NCBI RefSeq assembly: GCF_030123105.1
Contig: NZ_CP126095.1
Span: 372,001-436,000, forward strand
Length of the DNA stretch: 64,000 bases
Direction of reading: 5' to 3'
Source of the DNA: Paenibacillus sp. G2S3
GTDB lineage: Bacteria; Bacillota; Bacilli; Paenibacillales; Paenibacillaceae
Position numbers and translations under genes: made by a program. The notes under the pieces were generated by a model, which was not told the origin of the DNA, ran no database searches, and saw only the letters and a program-made list of their open reading frames with translations. Of the stretch, positions 26,149 through 36,254 are shown piece after piece; the stretch's first letter is position 1; each line of letters begins with the position of its first letter.

Positions 26149-27810
26149 GTGCAATATACGTTTACGATATTACTGCAATTATTCGAAAGAGCTGCGCTAC
26201 TGCTGATGTGTCTGTTTGTGCTGACTCGTCTGCCGCGGTTTAAAGAGATTTTTCAAAAAGGAACCTACGCCCCGCAGGAGCTTGCCATAGCGACGACGAT
26301 ATTCAGTTTATTCGCCATCTTTGGTACCTATAGTGGGATTAATGTGGAAGGCTCGCTTGTGAATGTGCGAATTATCGCCATTGTGTCCGGTGGAATTTTG
26401 TTCGGGCCATGGGTAGGACTCATAACAGGCATCATCTCAGGGGTTCACCGTTTTCTGATTGATATCGGAGGGGTAACCTCTCTTCCTTGTCTGATTACGA
26501 GTATCACCGCAGGGATTGTATCAGGGATAATCTACCGCCGCACTTCTGGTGAACGTCGCTGGATGGCCGGTATTTTAGCTGGGATGGCCTGTGAAGCCCT
26601 GACGATGCTGCTCATTCTGGTGATGGCTGAACCGTCGTCGCTGGGTGTTGATATCGTGTCCAAAATAGCTTTTCCGATGATTATGAGCCAGATTAGTGTC
26701 GGTCTGATTGTCATGCTAGTGCAGAGTGTGGAAGGTGAAAAGGAACGGATTGCGGCGAAGCAGTCCAAGCTGGCACTGGATATTGCCAATAAGACCTTGC
26801 CTTATTTTCGCAATATTAATCCCGAGTCGCTTCGTACCATCTGCCAAATTATCAAAGAAGATATCGGCGCAGATGCGGTAGCTATTACAGATACTAGATT
26901 CATACTCGCTTACGTTGGTGTTGGAGAAGAGGATTATACTACGACCAATGAAATTATTACTGAAGAAACTAAAGTGACGTTGTCCAGTGGTGAAATTACC
27001 ATCCGTAATGACGATAGTGATTATGTGAATCCGGAGATTAAATCGCTGATTATTATTCCATTGAAGGAAAAAAGCGAAGTGACGGGAGCGCTCAAAATCT
27101 ATTACACCAGAGCGCACAAGATTACTTATTCTCTCCAAGCTATGGCTGTAGGTTTGTCGCAAATGATCTCTACGCTAATGGAAGTATCGCGGGTTGAGGG
27201 CATTAAAGAAATGGCGAACAAAGCGGAGCTAAAGGCGCTGCAGACCAGCATTAACCCACACTTCCTGTTCAATGCGCTGAACGCGATTGCGTCCTCGATT
27301 CGGATTAACCCGGATAAGGCGCGCGAGCTGATCGTGAATCTGTCCGGTTATATGAGATACAATCTGGAGCTGACGGATGAATTCATTGAGATTAAGCGCG
27401 AGCTGCAGCAGGTTCAACAATACGTAGAGATTGAAAAAGCGCGCTTCGGAAGCCGTCTGAACGTGCTTTATGATATTGATGAGGTTCAGGTTCGAATTCC
27501 GAGTCTGATCATCCAGCCGCTTGTAGAGAATGCGATCATACATGGCATACTGAAGGTAAGAGGGACAGGGACGGTGACCATTTCTGTTAAGGATCGAGGG
27601 GACAACGTACGGGTTGGCATTCGGGATACCGGAGCTGGCATCAGTGAAGAAACCATAGAGAAGGTCTATACTGGCGATATGCCAGAGAATAAAATCGGAC
27701 TGTTTAATGTACATCAACGGGTTAAGCTAATCTATGGTACTGGACTTACGATTCAGAGATTGGATAAAGGGACGGACATCTTTTTTGATGTCAAAAAGGA
27801 GGGGCTATGA
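26149..27810 (+). CDS. lytS: LytS-type sensor histidine kinase
   Basis: About 553 residues from GTG 26149, preceded by GGAGGCGGAG; the ORF open from 26086 adds 21 polar residues in front of the first membrane helix. 5TM-5TMR_LYT region (about 5-195), a GAF domain (about 215-350), then the LytS-type kinase core [25 protein letters not shown] (about 370-394, phospho-acceptor His) and HATPase with [10 protein letters not shown]. It overlaps lytR by four bases. LytS-family kinases sense membrane potential or, in the YpdA/BtsS and Bacillus LytS cases, pyruvate. The adjacent OFA transporter favours pyruvate or a related carboxylate. Confidence 0.92.
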   Translation: MQYTFTILLQLFERAALLLMCLFVLTRLPRFKEIFQKGTYAPQELAIATTIFSLFAIFGTYSGINVEGSLVNVRIIAIVSGGILFGPWVGLITGIISGVHRFLIDIGGVTSLPCLITSITAGIVSGIIYRRTSGERRWMAGILAGMACEALTMLLILVMAEPSSLGVDIVSKIAFPMIMSQISVGLIVMLVQSVEGEKERIAAKQSKLALDIANKTLPYFRNINPESLRTICQIIKEDIGADAVAITDTRFILAYVGVGEEDYTTTNEIITEETKVTLSSGEITIRNDDSDYVNPEIKSLIIIPLKEKSEVTGALKIYYTRAHKITYSLQAMAVGLSQMISTLMEVSRVEGIKEMANKAELKALQTSINPHFLFNALNAIASSIRINPDKARELIVNLSGYMRYNLELTDEFIEIKRELQQVQQYVEIEKARFGSRLNVLYDIDEVQVRIPSLIIQPLVENAIIHGILKVRGTGTVTISVKDRGDNVRVGIRDTGAGISEETIEKVYTGDMPENKIGLFNVHQRVKLIYGTGLTIQRLDKGTDIFFDVKKEGL

Positions 27811-28535
27811 GAGCGATCATCGTAGAGGATGAAGAGCTGGCAAGACAGGAGCTGGCTTATTTAATAGAGGCACACAGCGGGATCGAAATAACGGCACAGT
27901 TCGAAGATGGACTGGATGCGCTAAAATATTTGCAGAGTGACACGGTAGATGTGATTTTTCTAGATATTAATATCCCATCGATCGATGGAGTGCTGTTAGC
28001 TCAGAATATCAGTAGATTCTCGGTAAAACCTTACATAGTATTTATTACTGCGTATAAGGAGCATGCCGCCGAGGCGTTTGAGATTGAAGCGTTTGACTAT
28101 ATTCTTAAACCCTACAGTGAGGTTCGCATTAAGGCAATGCTGCACAAGCTGGAAGGAGTATTCGCCGCCCGCGGCCGACAAGGGGAAGAGGAACGTAATC
28201 CGGTCAGTGATAAGGTAAACCTATGGAAAAATGAAAAGATTATCGTAGTGAATGCTGATGATATTTATTACGCCTCCGCGCAGGAGAAAAGTACAAGTGT
28301 AATGACTAAAGGTGAGGAATATAGTATGGCGCTCAGCATCAGCGATTTCTATAATAGACTGCCGGAGGATCGTTTTTTTCGCTGTCATCGTTCCTATATT
28401 GTTAACCTGTCCAAGATCAAGGAAATCATCCCTTGGTTTAACAATACGTACTTGCTGCGCCTGCATGATTTGGAGTTTGAGGTGCCGGTAAGTCGTAGCA
28501 AGGTAAAGGAATTCAGGCAGATCATGCGCCTATAA
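27807..28535 (+). CDS. lytR: LytTR-family response regulator
   Basis: A 242-residue response regulator. The receiver domain (1-120) has the acidic pocket EDEE, phospho-acceptor Asp in IFLDINIP (about 54) and a conserved Lys in YILKPYS. The LytTR DNA-binding domain (about 140-240) has [30 protein letters not shown]. Translationally coupled to lytS. It is expected to bind direct repeats upstream of its target; the next gene, an OFA transporter 127 bases on, is the likely one. Confidence 0.93.
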   Translation: MRAIIVEDEELARQELAYLIEAHSGIEITAQFEDGLDALKYLQSDTVDVIFLDINIPSIDGVLLAQNISRFSVKPYIVFITAYKEHAAEAFEIEAFDYILKPYSEVRIKAMLHKLEGVFAARGRQGEEERNPVSDKVNLWKNEKIIVVNADDIYYASAQEKSTSVMTKGEEYSMALSISDFYNRLPEDRFFRCHRSYIVNLSKIKEIIPWFNNTYLLRLHDLEFEVPVSRSKVKEFRQIMRL

Positions 28536-28598
28536 ATGCAGTTCATTCTTCATTTTCGTCATCTCATGCCAGATTTCTCTCAACATCCGCTGGTTTAG

Positions 28599-28604
28599 CT
28601 ACAA
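28599..28604 (+). promoter_or_regulatory. Possible activator-dependent promoter of the OFA transporter gene
   Basis: TACAAT -10-like hexamer without a good -35 at 17 bp (CTCTCA). T/C-rich imperfect repeats (TTCATTCTTCAT, GTCATCTCATG) lie at about 28543-28570 and could be LytTR sites. Weak evidence. Confidence 0.3.
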
Positions 28605-28661
28605 TAAAGAGGCAATAGAAGCTCTTGTAGCAGATCACGAGAGGGAAAGAAGGAATAGACC

Positions 28662-29912
28662 ATGACTTCGACGATGGACAACAAAAACGCCAAACGGTGG
28701 CTTATCGTATTAGGAACAGTAATTATGCAGATGGGTCTAGGTACCATTTATACATGGAGCTTGTTCAATGCACATCTGGTAACAAAATTCGGGTGGGAGC
28801 TTAATTCTGTTTCGATTACGTTTTCGATCACGAGCTTTGCACTCGCTTTTGCGACTTTGTTCGCAGGGAAATTGCAGGATCGTTTTGGTCTTCGTCGGTT
28901 AACTGCCGCCGCAGGGATTGTGCTTGGTCTAGGATTGATTCTTAGCTCTCAGGCGAATTCGCTTCTAATGTTCTATGTATTGGCTGGTGTAATCGTTGGT
29001 TTTGCAGACGGAACAGCTTATATCACTTCATTATCTAACTTAATTAAATGGTTTCCGAATAATAAAGGCTTAATCTCCGGTGTGTCCGTGGGTGCTTACG
29101 GAACGGGGAGCTTGATTTTTAAATATATCAATGGTAGTTTGATCGACTCGGTGGGTGTGTCTAATACGTTTATGTATTGGGGCATGATTGTTATGGTGAT
29201 GATTGTAATCGGTTCCTTACTCGTCAGAGAAGCTCCAGTACAAGCGGCATCACTGGGTGCAACAGCAACATCGACTATCGCTAAACCAAAAGACTACACG
29301 GTAAAAGAAATGCTACGCACGAAAGAAGCTTATCTGTTGTTCATTATTTTCTTTACCGCTTGTATGTGTGGCCTGTATTTGATCGGTATTGTAAAAGACA
29401 TCGGCGTGCAGCTGGCTGGACTTGATGTACAGACTGCAGCTAATGCGGTAGCAATGATTGCGATTTTTAATACAGCAGGACGTTTGATCTTAGGCGCCTT
29501 GTCTGACAAAATGAGCCGTTTGAAGCTGGTAGGTGCTTCGCTTGCTGTAACGGCAGCCGCTATGTTGACCCTTAGCTATGCAACGCTGAATTTCGGACTG
29601 TTCTTCACTTGTGTAGCAGCCATTGCATTCTGCTTCGGGGGTAACATTACAGTGTTCCCGGCCATTGTCAGTGACTTCTTTGGTCTTAAGAACCACAGTA
29701 AGAACTACGGGATTGTCTACCAAGGTTTCGGTATCGGAGCTCTTTCCGGTTCGTTCATCGCCGTCTTCCTGGGCGGGTTTAAACCTACTTTCGTCATCTT
29801 TGGTCTCTTGTGTCTGCTGGCCTGCATCATCGCGATTTCTCTGAAACCGCCAGTGGAGAAAGCGAAAGAGAAGAAAGCGCTTCGGCTCAAAGCTTCAGAG
29901 CGGACGGCTTAA
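28662..29912 (+). CDS. OFA family MFS transporter
   Basis: A 416-residue, 12-segment MFS carrier of the oxalate/formate antiporter group. Motifs are MGLGTIYTWSLFNAHL in the first helix, GKLQDRFGLRR (motif A, about 68-78), WFPNNKGLISGVSVGAYGTGSLIF (about 129-152) and the second-half LGALSDKMSRLK. The E. coli relative YhjX is controlled by the LytTR system YpdAB in response to pyruvate. The adjacency of lytSR here suggests the same logic. GAGGGAAAGAAGGAA precedes the ATG. The substrate is inferred, not shown. Confidence 0.9.
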   Translation: MTSTMDNKNAKRWLIVLGTVIMQMGLGTIYTWSLFNAHLVTKFGWELNSVSITFSITSFALAFATLFAGKLQDRFGLRRLTAAAGIVLGLGLILSSQANSLLMFYVLAGVIVGFADGTAYITSLSNLIKWFPNNKGLISGVSVGAYGTGSLIFKYINGSLIDSVGVSNTFMYWGMIVMVMIVIGSLLVREAPVQAASLGATATSTIAKPKDYTVKEMLRTKEAYLLFIIFFTACMCGLYLIGIVKDIGVQLAGLDVQTAANAVAMIAIFNTAGRLILGALSDKMSRLKLVGASLAVTAAAMLTLSYATLNFGLFFTCVAAIAFCFGGNITVFPAIVSDFFGLKNHSKNYGIVYQGFGIGALSGSFIAVFLGGFKPTFVIFGLLCLLACIIAISLKPPVEKAKEKKALRLKASERTA

Positions 29913-29935
29913 AGGTAAAAAGACAACATAATTAA

Positions 29936-30052
29936 AAAACGACGTACAAACTGACATGAAGTGCACCCCTTAGAATATGCATTGGAAAAACCCCTGGGTA
30001 AATTCCGATGTAATTCTAGGGGGGCACTTCATGTCAGTTTGTACGTCGTTTT
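29936..30052. repeat. 117-bp near-perfect hairpin (folded MITE-like element)
   Basis: Arms of about 41 bp, starting AAAACGACGTACAAACTGAC and ending with its complement, flank a 36-bp centre that itself pairs imperfectly (GCATTGGAA / TTCCGATGT). The inner TGACATGAAGTGCACCCC looks like an insertion-sequence terminal repeat. No ORF is inside. It is 24 bases after the OFA stop codon and would also act as a strong transcription stop. Confidence 0.8.
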
Positions 30053-30148
30053 ATATTGGTGGGCAGCAGTCCGTGGAGCGTGCAAAACAAAAAAACTACG
30101 GTGATCTGAATTCAAAATGAATTACTCATTGGAGAATATTACAAAAGC

Positions 30149-30276
30149 ACGGACCGTATTGCAGCTATTATTGTTTTTTGGCTCATTTCGCTAGAGTTAC
30201 GGACTGTATAGCTCTTATTAGCCTCTAAATGTGTATAATTGGAGTGAATTTGGGAGAATAGCTGCATCTGAGTCCC
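30149..30276. repeat. Degenerate ~50-bp ACGGAC repeats
   Basis: Two direct units begin ACGGACCGTATTGCAGCTATT (30149, written here to its 21st base split as ACGGACC-GTATTGCAGCTATT) and ACGGACTGTATAGCTCTTATT (30199), 50 bp apart, followed by an inverted partial unit with AATAGCTGCATCTGAGTCC (30257-30275). The same motif recurs at 52529-52710. The rest of the 30053-30419 gap shows no gene. Confidence 0.6.
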
Positions 30277-30419
30277 AATGTATGCGGAAATCATCTATTT
30301 TTCGAAAATAGGGTCTCCTCGGTCCAAAACAACCGGTAGTCAAATTTTATCTCTAGTTCGATTTACATAGGCACTTTTTTCGCTGCTCAAGTGTTATAGA
30401 AGATATAAAGGTTAAGGAG

Positions 30420-31028
30420 GTGCTTACATCGCCACAGGATCCGCTAGACCCAAAGGAGCTGGAAGAGTTAATCATTAGTATTCAAAAGGGAAATATCGAG
30501 CGGTATGTTTTTATCGTTAGAGTTTTCCAAACGCCGATTTACCGCTATTGCTATCGTTTGTTAGAAAACAAGCAGGACGCGGAGGACGCGGTTCAGGATA
30601 TTTTGGTAAAGGGCTATCAATCTATCCATCAATACAAGTCGCAGATGAATTTTTCGGCATGGCTCTATCGTATCGCCTATCATCATTGCTTAAACCTGCT
30701 GCGCAGACGGCGTTTGCAAAAGCGAGTCATGAGTATCTTCAAGCCTGAATTTATGTCTGCAAGTCCTGAACAAGAGCTGGATGATCGGTTGTTTAATCCA
30801 TCGTTGTCAACTGCATTAGCGCAGTTGTCACTGGAAGAGAGGAATATGCTTGTATTGCGAGTCTTTGAAGAGAAGAGTTATGCGGAGATAAGCGAAATTC
30901 TTGGAGTCAGTCCTAATGCACTGACAAAGAGGATGAATCGGATCAAGCTGAAGGTGCAGGAAGCTATGAAGTCGGAGGAGGAGATCAGATGGAACGAACC
31001 ACAATCAGCGATGAATACCAAGATGTAA
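30420..31028 (+). CDS. ECF-type RNA polymerase sigma factor
   Basis: A 202-residue sigma-70 family protein of ECF size. Region 2 covers about 25-95 (FQTPIYRYCYRLLENKQDAEDAVQDILVKGYQSIHQY, then SAWLYRIAYHHCLNLLRRRRL) and region 4 about 125-185 (LSLEERNMLVLRVFEEKSYAEISEILGVSPNALTKRMNRIK). The start is uncertain: GTG 30420 overlaps the strong AAGGAGG, with AAAGG at about 30408-30412 as an alternative ribosome site. It overlaps the following membrane protein gene by 40 bases, the classic sigma/anti-sigma pairing. The recognised promoter is unknown. Confidence 0.9.
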   Translation: MLTSPQDPLDPKELEELIISIQKGNIERYVFIVRVFQTPIYRYCYRLLENKQDAEDAVQDILVKGYQSIHQYKSQMNFSAWLYRIAYHHCLNLLRRRRLQKRVMSIFKPEFMSASPEQELDDRLFNPSLSTALAQLSLEERNMLVLRVFEEKSYAEISEILGVSPNALTKRMNRIKLKVQEAMKSEEEIRWNEPQSAMNTKM

Positions 31029-31951
31029 TTTATGCCTCAGCTGGCAATGAACTTCTAGGTGAGATCGATGTAGAAGAGAGGGTCATGGGTCGTATCCATG
31101 GTATATCAGATCGAAAGCGATCGTTCTCGCTAAAGAGGATGAATAAAACAACGGCAGTTGCCAGTATGTTAGCGCTGTTCCTTATGATCTCAGTGACAGC
31201 TTATGCTGCATCGGAATATATCCAGATCCGCAATAGTGAAGGCGTAGTGAAGGTTCAGCATGTTGCGCCGAATGAATCGGCAGGAGTAGCCTCCTATGAT
31301 AAATATGCGCAGCAAGCCGATACATTTGCTAAACCGGGTGAGCTGATCGCATATTTGGTGAACAATAAAGCGGGTGCAGAAGGCATGGCGACAGAATTGC
31401 ATTTTAAGTATAAAGAGCAGCGGATAGGTGCATATTCTGATTTCTTGAAGGAAATCAAACGGACAGGGGCGCCGACGCTCCCTGCATTGGCAGCAGGGTA
31501 TGCTTTTGAATATGGGGTTATAAACCCTAATCATCCGACTACGGATGCAGATAAGAAAAGTTCTCTATATCAGGAGACGTTACGAGATCTTACTGCCCAG
31601 GCAAACAAAGATAAGGGAAACAGTAATTTATTCATGAAGGCTATACCATGGTCGGAACCAGGCTGGATCAGTGCAATTTATTCGAAGAATAATGCTTTTG
31701 TAGGTATCTCTGCCACGATCATGCATGGTGGAAAAGTGTTCGTGGAGCAAGAACCTGAGAATCAAGCGGATAAGATTATAGTGGCAGGCACAGAGGTAAT
31801 CTATAACAAAGTAGTAAAGAAAGAAGTTAGCTACGATTATCTGAATTGGTATAATGAGAAGCAGGATGCGTATTATACACTCACTAGCTATGGAGATAAG
31901 ATTTTGACCAAGGAGCAATTTCTTCAGTTGGCTGGGGATCTGTTGAAGTAG
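30989..31951 (+). CDS. Probable membrane anti-sigma factor
   Basis: A 320-residue single-pass membrane protein: a cytoplasmic N-terminus of about 50 residues, a membrane segment TTAVASMLALFLMISVTAYAA (about 53-73) and a large extracytoplasmic domain. It starts within the end of the sigma gene behind GGAGGAG, so the two are translationally coupled. Role inferred from this context: it would hold the ECF factor until an envelope signal acts on the outer domain. I do not recognise the outer domain. Confidence 0.72.
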   Translation: MERTTISDEYQDVIYASAGNELLGEIDVEERVMGRIHGISDRKRSFSLKRMNKTTAVASMLALFLMISVTAYAASEYIQIRNSEGVVKVQHVAPNESAGVASYDKYAQQADTFAKPGELIAYLVNNKAGAEGMATELHFKYKEQRIGAYSDFLKEIKRTGAPTLPALAAGYAFEYGVINPNHPTTDADKKSSLYQETLRDLTAQANKDKGNSNLFMKAIPWSEPGWISAIYSKNNAFVGISATIMHGGKVFVEQEPENQADKIIVAGTEVIYNKVVKKEVSYDYLNWYNEKQDAYYTLTSYGDKILTKEQFLQLAGDLLK

Positions 31952-31967
31952 AGAAAGAGTAGGGTAT

Positions 31968-32012
31968 AAAAAAGGACAACCGCGAAGCTTAAACCTCGTG
32001 GTTGTCCTTTTT
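31968..32012. terminator. Bidirectional terminator between anti-sigma gene and odhB
   Basis: AAAAAGGACAACC pairs with GGTTGTCCTTTTT; A and T tracts on both sides serve the converging genes. Confidence 0.92.
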
Positions 32013-32055
32013 ATATAAGATGGATCGAAAATTGTTCAATTAGGTATGGGACTGA

Positions 32056-33333
32056 TTAGCCTTCCAGCAGCAATGCTTCTGGGTCTTCCAGCAATTCCTT
32101 CACTTTGACGAGGAAGCTAACCGCTTCAGAGCCGTCAACGATCCGGTGATCGTAAGAAAGGGCGATATACATCATTGGACGGTTAACGGTTCTTTCTTCG
32201 TCCAGCGCGATTGGACGCAATTGAATCTTATGCATCCCTAGAATACCTACTTGAGGGGTATTCAGAATCGGCGTGGATAACAGGGAACCGAACACCCCGC
32301 CGTTTGTAATGGTGAACGTACCGCCTTGAAGCTCGGAGAGGCTTAGTGTATTGGCGCGTGCCTTGGAAGCAAGCTCGCCAATCTGCCGTTCGATTTCTGG
32401 GAAGCTGAGTCGATCCGCGTCACGGACAACCGGAACCACCAGACCTTCTTTAGCGGCAACGGCAATACCGATGTCGTAGAATTTCTTAACGACCAGATCT
32501 TCACCATCGATCTCTGCGTTTAGCAGTGGATAGGTCTTCAGCGCACCGATCACAGCTTTGGTGAAGAAGGACATGAAGCCTAGTCCAACTTCATGCTTCT
32601 CTTTAAAAGCATCCTTGCGGCGCTTGCGAATGTCGAGAATCGCGGTCATGTCCACCTCGTTGAAGGTGGTCAGCATAGCTGCGGTCTGCTGCGCTTCTAC
32701 CAAGCGGCTGGCAATCGTGAGCCGTCTGCGCGACATGCGCTTGCGCTCCACGTTCTTGCCGTCCTCCGGCGCAGCTTTGCTCGCTGCCGGCTTCGCTGGC
32801 TCCGGCTTGCCTTGCGGCGCCGGAGCTGCCGGTGCAGTGGCCTGCGGCGCTGCTGCACCATGACCCGACACATCGGCCTGACCAATCCGGCCGATAGGAT
32901 CACGGGCGCTAACCTCGCCGAGGTCGATGCCGCGCTCCCGTGCCAGCTTACGTGCGCCCGGCGATGCCAGTGCAGCGTGGCTGTCGCCACTTGCAGGGGC
33001 TTCGGGCGCTGCTACTGCTACAGGTGCGGCTGCTGCGCTGCCGCTTGCCGGCGCCGCTTCAGGCGCTTTGCTCTCAGCGGCCTGCGGCTTACTGCCGCTA
33101 GCGGCTCCAATGATGCCGATGGCTTCGCCAACGGCTACGTTCTCGCCCGCTTGACGCAGGATGGAGGAGATGACACCCTCCACCTCCGCGCTAATTTCCA
33201 AATTGACCTTATCCGTCTCTAACTCAGCAAGCACATCGCCTTGACCTACCGTGTCGCCTTCTTTAACCAGCCATTTGTAGATGGTTCCTTCGGATATAGA
33301 TTCTCCCAGATCGGGTACTAAGATTTCTGACAC
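32056..33333 (-). CDS. odhB: Dihydrolipoyl succinyltransferase, E2 of 2-oxoglutarate dehydrogenase
   Basis: A 425-residue E2 component. The lipoyl domain (1-75) has the lipoylated Lys in [11 protein letters not shown]. An Ala/Pro-rich hinge follows, then a subunit-binding domain (about 125-160, [19 protein letters not shown]), a second Ala/Pro linker and the acyltransferase domain (about 195-425) ending with the active-site [11 protein letters not shown]. The high-GC linker accounts for open shadow frames on the other strand. It transfers succinyl groups to CoA in the TCA cycle and follows odhA in the same operon after a short gap holding a hairpin. Confidence 0.97.
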   Translation of the reverse strand: MSEILVPDLGESISEGTIYKWLVKEGDTVGQGDVLAELETDKVNLEISAEVEGVISSILRQAGENVAVGEAIGIIGAASGSKPQAAESKAPEAAPASGSAAAAPVAVAAPEAPASGDSHAALASPGARKLARERGIDLGEVSARDPIGRIGQADVSGHGAAAPQATAPAAPAPQGKPEPAKPAASKAAPEDGKNVERKRMSRRRLTIASRLVEAQQTAAMLTTFNEVDMTAILDIRKRRKDAFKEKHEVGLGFMSFFTKAVIGALKTYPLLNAEIDGEDLVVKKFYDIGIAVAAKEGLVVPVVRDADRLSFPEIERQIGELASKARANTLSLSELQGGTFTITNGGVFGSLLSTPILNTPQVGILGMHKIQLRPIALDEERTVNRPMMYIALSYDHRIVDGSEAVSFLVKVKELLEDPEALLLEG

Positions 33334-33377
33334 AGGCCGTTACCTCCCCAAACATAATGGTTTACGCTATTGTGACT

Positions 33378-33399
33378 ACCGTCCTTTTAAGAGGACGGT
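33378..33399 (-). other. Intercistronic hairpin at the odhA stop codon
   Basis: ACCGTCCT (33378-33385) and AGGACGGT (33392-33399) form a perfect 8-bp stem with the odhA stop codon in its loop. No T-run. It may set the odhA:odhB ratio or protect the message. Confidence 0.6.
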
Positions 33400-36254
33400 A
33401 CAGCTGTTTGTACTTGTGAATTTGCTTTTAGGGCCTCTGAAACAATTCTACGCTGTTCAAAGCTATGAACATCTGCATAACCACTCGCAGGACTGGAACG
33501 TTCTGGACGTCCGATATATCTCACGCTAGTGTTTTGCGGTGCGATGGCGCGTAACCGAGGTTCGGTATAACTCCATCCGCCCATATTCTTCGGCTCTTCT
33601 TGTACCCAGACAATTTCCTGAAGGGATGTGAAGGAGCTTAAGTGAGCACTCAGTTCAAGTTCTGGGAACGGGTAGAGCTGCTCTAGGCGAAGTACATGCA
33701 GCCAAGACCAATCTTTGTCTGAAGCAGCTTCCAGTTCTGTTTGTATATCGATGGCTACTTTACCGCTGCAGACTACGAGACGCTTAACCTCACCTGGTTT
33801 TTGGCCTAGAAGAGGCTCTGATAACACAGGCTGGAATTGTCCTGAAGCGAGCTCAGTTCCGGCAGAAGCGCTGCGCGTATTCCGAATGAGACTCTTCGGC
33901 GTCATAATGACTAGTGGTCTTGCATCTTCCTGTCCGCATAACGCCGCTTGACGCCGCAAGACGTGGAAATATTGAGAAGCGGTGGTCAAATTGGCGACTG
34001 TCCAGTTCTCTTCTGCAGATAATTGCAGGAAGCGTTCCAATCTACCACTGGAATGCTCGGGTCCCTGACCTTCGTAGCCATGAGGCAACATGATGACAAG
34101 ATTGCTGCGCTGCGTCCATTTGGCGCGTCCAGCGGCAATGAATTGGTCAAATATAACTTGACCGGCATTCGCGAAATCGCCATATTGTGCCTCCCAGATC
34201 ACGAAGGTTTCTGGTGCGAACACGTTATAACCATACTCAAAGCCTAGTACCGATGCTTCTGACAATGGACTGTTGTATACGCCAAAGGAAGCGCGGGAAT
34301 CACTTAGCTGATGAAGAGGAGAGAACAATTCTCCGGTCTTACTGTCGTGCAGCACTAGATGGCGATGAGCGAAGGTTCCACGCTGAGCATCCTGACCGCT
34401 CAGGCGAATTGGCGTACCATCCTTAAGAATGGTAGCGAAGGCGAGAGACTCAGCGAGTGCCCAGTCGACCTTTTCACCTTCATTAAGTGCATCCTTGCGA
34501 CGCTGCAGAATTCGTTCCAGCTTCGGATAGACTTGGAATCCTTCTGGAACTGTCAGCAGTTCACGATTGATCTCCTGCAGACTGGAGATAGATAATGCTG
34601 TAGAGCCTGGCGCAGCGTGTTTCGCTTCTAGAGGAATGAAGGCTTTCGGTTCTTTTTTCTTGTGATTGCCTTCCTTCATACTATCGTATGCACGTTGCAA
34701 TACGCCTTCTGCTGCAGTGTACATCTCATTAACATCATCGGCTGTAAGAATCTTTTCACGCTGTAGTCGCTCAGCATAGACCTTGTAGACGGTTGGATGT
34801 TTGCGCACCTTACTGTAGACAATAGGCTGTGTAGTCTCAGGATCATCCATTTCGTTGTGACCATGACGGCGGTAGCCGATGAGATCAATCACGAAATCCT
34901 TTTTAAATTGGTGGCGATATGCGCTAGCTAAGCGAACAGCTGCTACACAGGCCTCCGGATCATCGGCATTGACATGGACAATCGGGATTTCATACCCTTT
35001 GGCGATGTCACTTGCATAATGCGTAGAACGGGAGTCTTCACTTTCGGTTGTAAAACCAATCCGGTTATTAACAATGATATGGATCGTCCCACCATTTTGA
35101 TAACCTTGAAGTTTGCCGATATTAAGTGTTTCTGCAACAATCCCTTCACCTGGAAAAGCAGCATCGCCATGCATCAGTACCGCCATAGCTTTACTGGTAT
35201 CAATCTTCGGCAGTCCTGCAGTGCTCCGAACTTCTTGAGCGGCACGAGTGAACCCTTCCACGACAGGATTGACAAATTCCAAGTGACTTGGGTTATTTGC
35301 TAGTGTTATTCTTGTGCGTACGGTTTCTCCTTCGCGGACAGCACGGTCTGCACCGAGATGGTATTTCACATCACCCGTCCAACCATAGTTAATGCCTGTA
35401 GAGCCTTCGGAAGGGAAGAGCTCCTTGTTTGGAGAATGATGAAACTCTGAAAATATAATATCATAAGGTTTGCCCAAAATATGTGCGAGAACGTTGAGAC
35501 GGCCGCGATGCGCCATACCCATCAGAATATGCTCTGCACCGTCATGCGCAGCAGCGCGTACGATTTCATCGAGCATCGGCACAAGAGCGTCATTGCCTTC
35601 CAGACTGAAACGCTTCTGACCTACAAAGGTCTTGTGAAGGAAGGTTTCGAATTGCTCTACTTGAATGAGGCGATTCAGTAGCTCTTTGCGTTCTGTATTA
35701 TTCAAAGGTGCTGGTGAGCTTGTGGATTCTGCCTGTCTATTCAGCCATTGCAATTCTTTTTCCTCATGCACATGCCCGAATTCATAGGCGATAGTCTTGG
35801 TATATGCCTGACGCATACGCTGAACAGCATCCCATCCGGTATGCACATCATTCGGCGCATTCTCCCAAATAAGAGTAGCAGGTAATGCGATCAGATCCTC
35901 ACGAGTCAGCCCATAGGTTTCGAGTTCGAGATATTTAGCCATGGGATTGTGGTCCCGCTCAAGCGGATCAATATCAGCGGCCATATGGCCATATATACGA
36001 ATATTAGCGATTAACTTGGAAGCTCTTACTGCCTTTCTAAGCCATTCGGTGTCTCCCGAAATGCGAGGCTGTGGAGCCGGTTCGCTATCCGGAGCTAATG
36101 GTGGGGGGCCCGAATTTGTAAAAAGTTCGCGATAATTATTCTCTACGGTGGATGGGTCTTTCACAAACTGCTCATATCTTTCTTGAATGTAGCCTAAATT
36201 GGGTCCATAATACTTACTCCAAATGGATTCGTTATAGGGCTCTTTGGCTGCCAT
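33387..36254 (-). CDS. odhA: 2-oxoglutarate dehydrogenase E1 component
   Basis: A 955-residue thiamin-diphosphate enzyme, full family length. The N-terminus WSKYYGPNLGYIQERYEQFVKDP is typical of Bacillus OdhA. The central region has MGMAHRGRLNVL (about 245-256) and the ThDP/Mg motif GDAAFPGEGIVAETLNIGKLQGYQNGGTIHIIVNNRIGF (about 357-395). The transketolase-like end has LPHGYEGQGPEHSSGRLERFLQL (about 749-771). It decarboxylates 2-oxoglutarate and passes succinyl to OdhB. GAGGAGG precedes the ATG. The E3 subunit is not in the window. Confidence 0.97.
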   Translation of the reverse strand: MAAKEPYNESIWSKYYGPNLGYIQERYEQFVKDPSTVENNYRELFTNSGPPPLAPDSEPAPQPRISGDTEWLRKAVRASKLIANIRIYGHMAADIDPLERDHNPMAKYLELETYGLTREDLIALPATLIWENAPNDVHTGWDAVQRMRQAYTKTIAYEFGHVHEEKELQWLNRQAESTSSPAPLNNTERKELLNRLIQVEQFETFLHKTFVGQKRFSLEGNDALVPMLDEIVRAAAHDGAEHILMGMAHRGRLNVLAHILGKPYDIIFSEFHHSPNKELFPSEGSTGINYGWTGDVKYHLGADRAVREGETVRTRITLANNPSHLEFVNPVVEGFTRAAQEVRSTAGLPKIDTSKAMAVLMHGDAAFPGEGIVAETLNIGKLQGYQNGGTIHIIVNNRIGFTTESEDSRSTHYASDIAKGYEIPIVHVNADDPEACVAAVRLASAYRHQFKKDFVIDLIGYRRHGHNEMDDPETTQPIVYSKVRKHPTVYKVYAERLQREKILTADDVNEMYTAAEGVLQRAYDSMKEGNHKKKEPKAFIPLEAKHAAPGSTALSISSLQEINRELLTVPEGFQVYPKLERILQRRKDALNEGEKVDWALAESLAFATILKDGTPIRLSGQDAQRGTFAHRHLVLHDSKTGELFSPLHQLSDSRASFGVYNSPLSEASVLGFEYGYNVFAPETFVIWEAQYGDFANAGQVIFDQFIAAGRAKWTQRSNLVIMLPHGYEGQGPEHSSGRLERFLQLSAEENWTVANLTTASQYFHVLRRQAALCGQEDARPLVIMTPKSLIRNTRSASAGTELASGQFQPVLSEPLLGQKPGEVKRLVVCSGKVAIDIQTELEAASDKDWSWLHVLRLEQLYPFPELELSAHLSSFTSLQEIVWVQEEPKNMGGWSYTEPRLRAIAPQNTSVRYIGRPERSSPASGYADVHSFEQRRIVSEALKANSQVQTAVPSS

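Noticed and set aside
29936..30052. CRISPR or rRNA/tRNA-like structure at the long hairpin
   Set aside because: No repeated spacers, no cloverleaf or CCA pattern; it is one inverted repeat.
32558..33222. Long + strand ORFs antisense to odhB
   Set aside because: They mirror the GC-rich Ala/Pro linker of OdhB, which rarely contains stop codons on the other strand.
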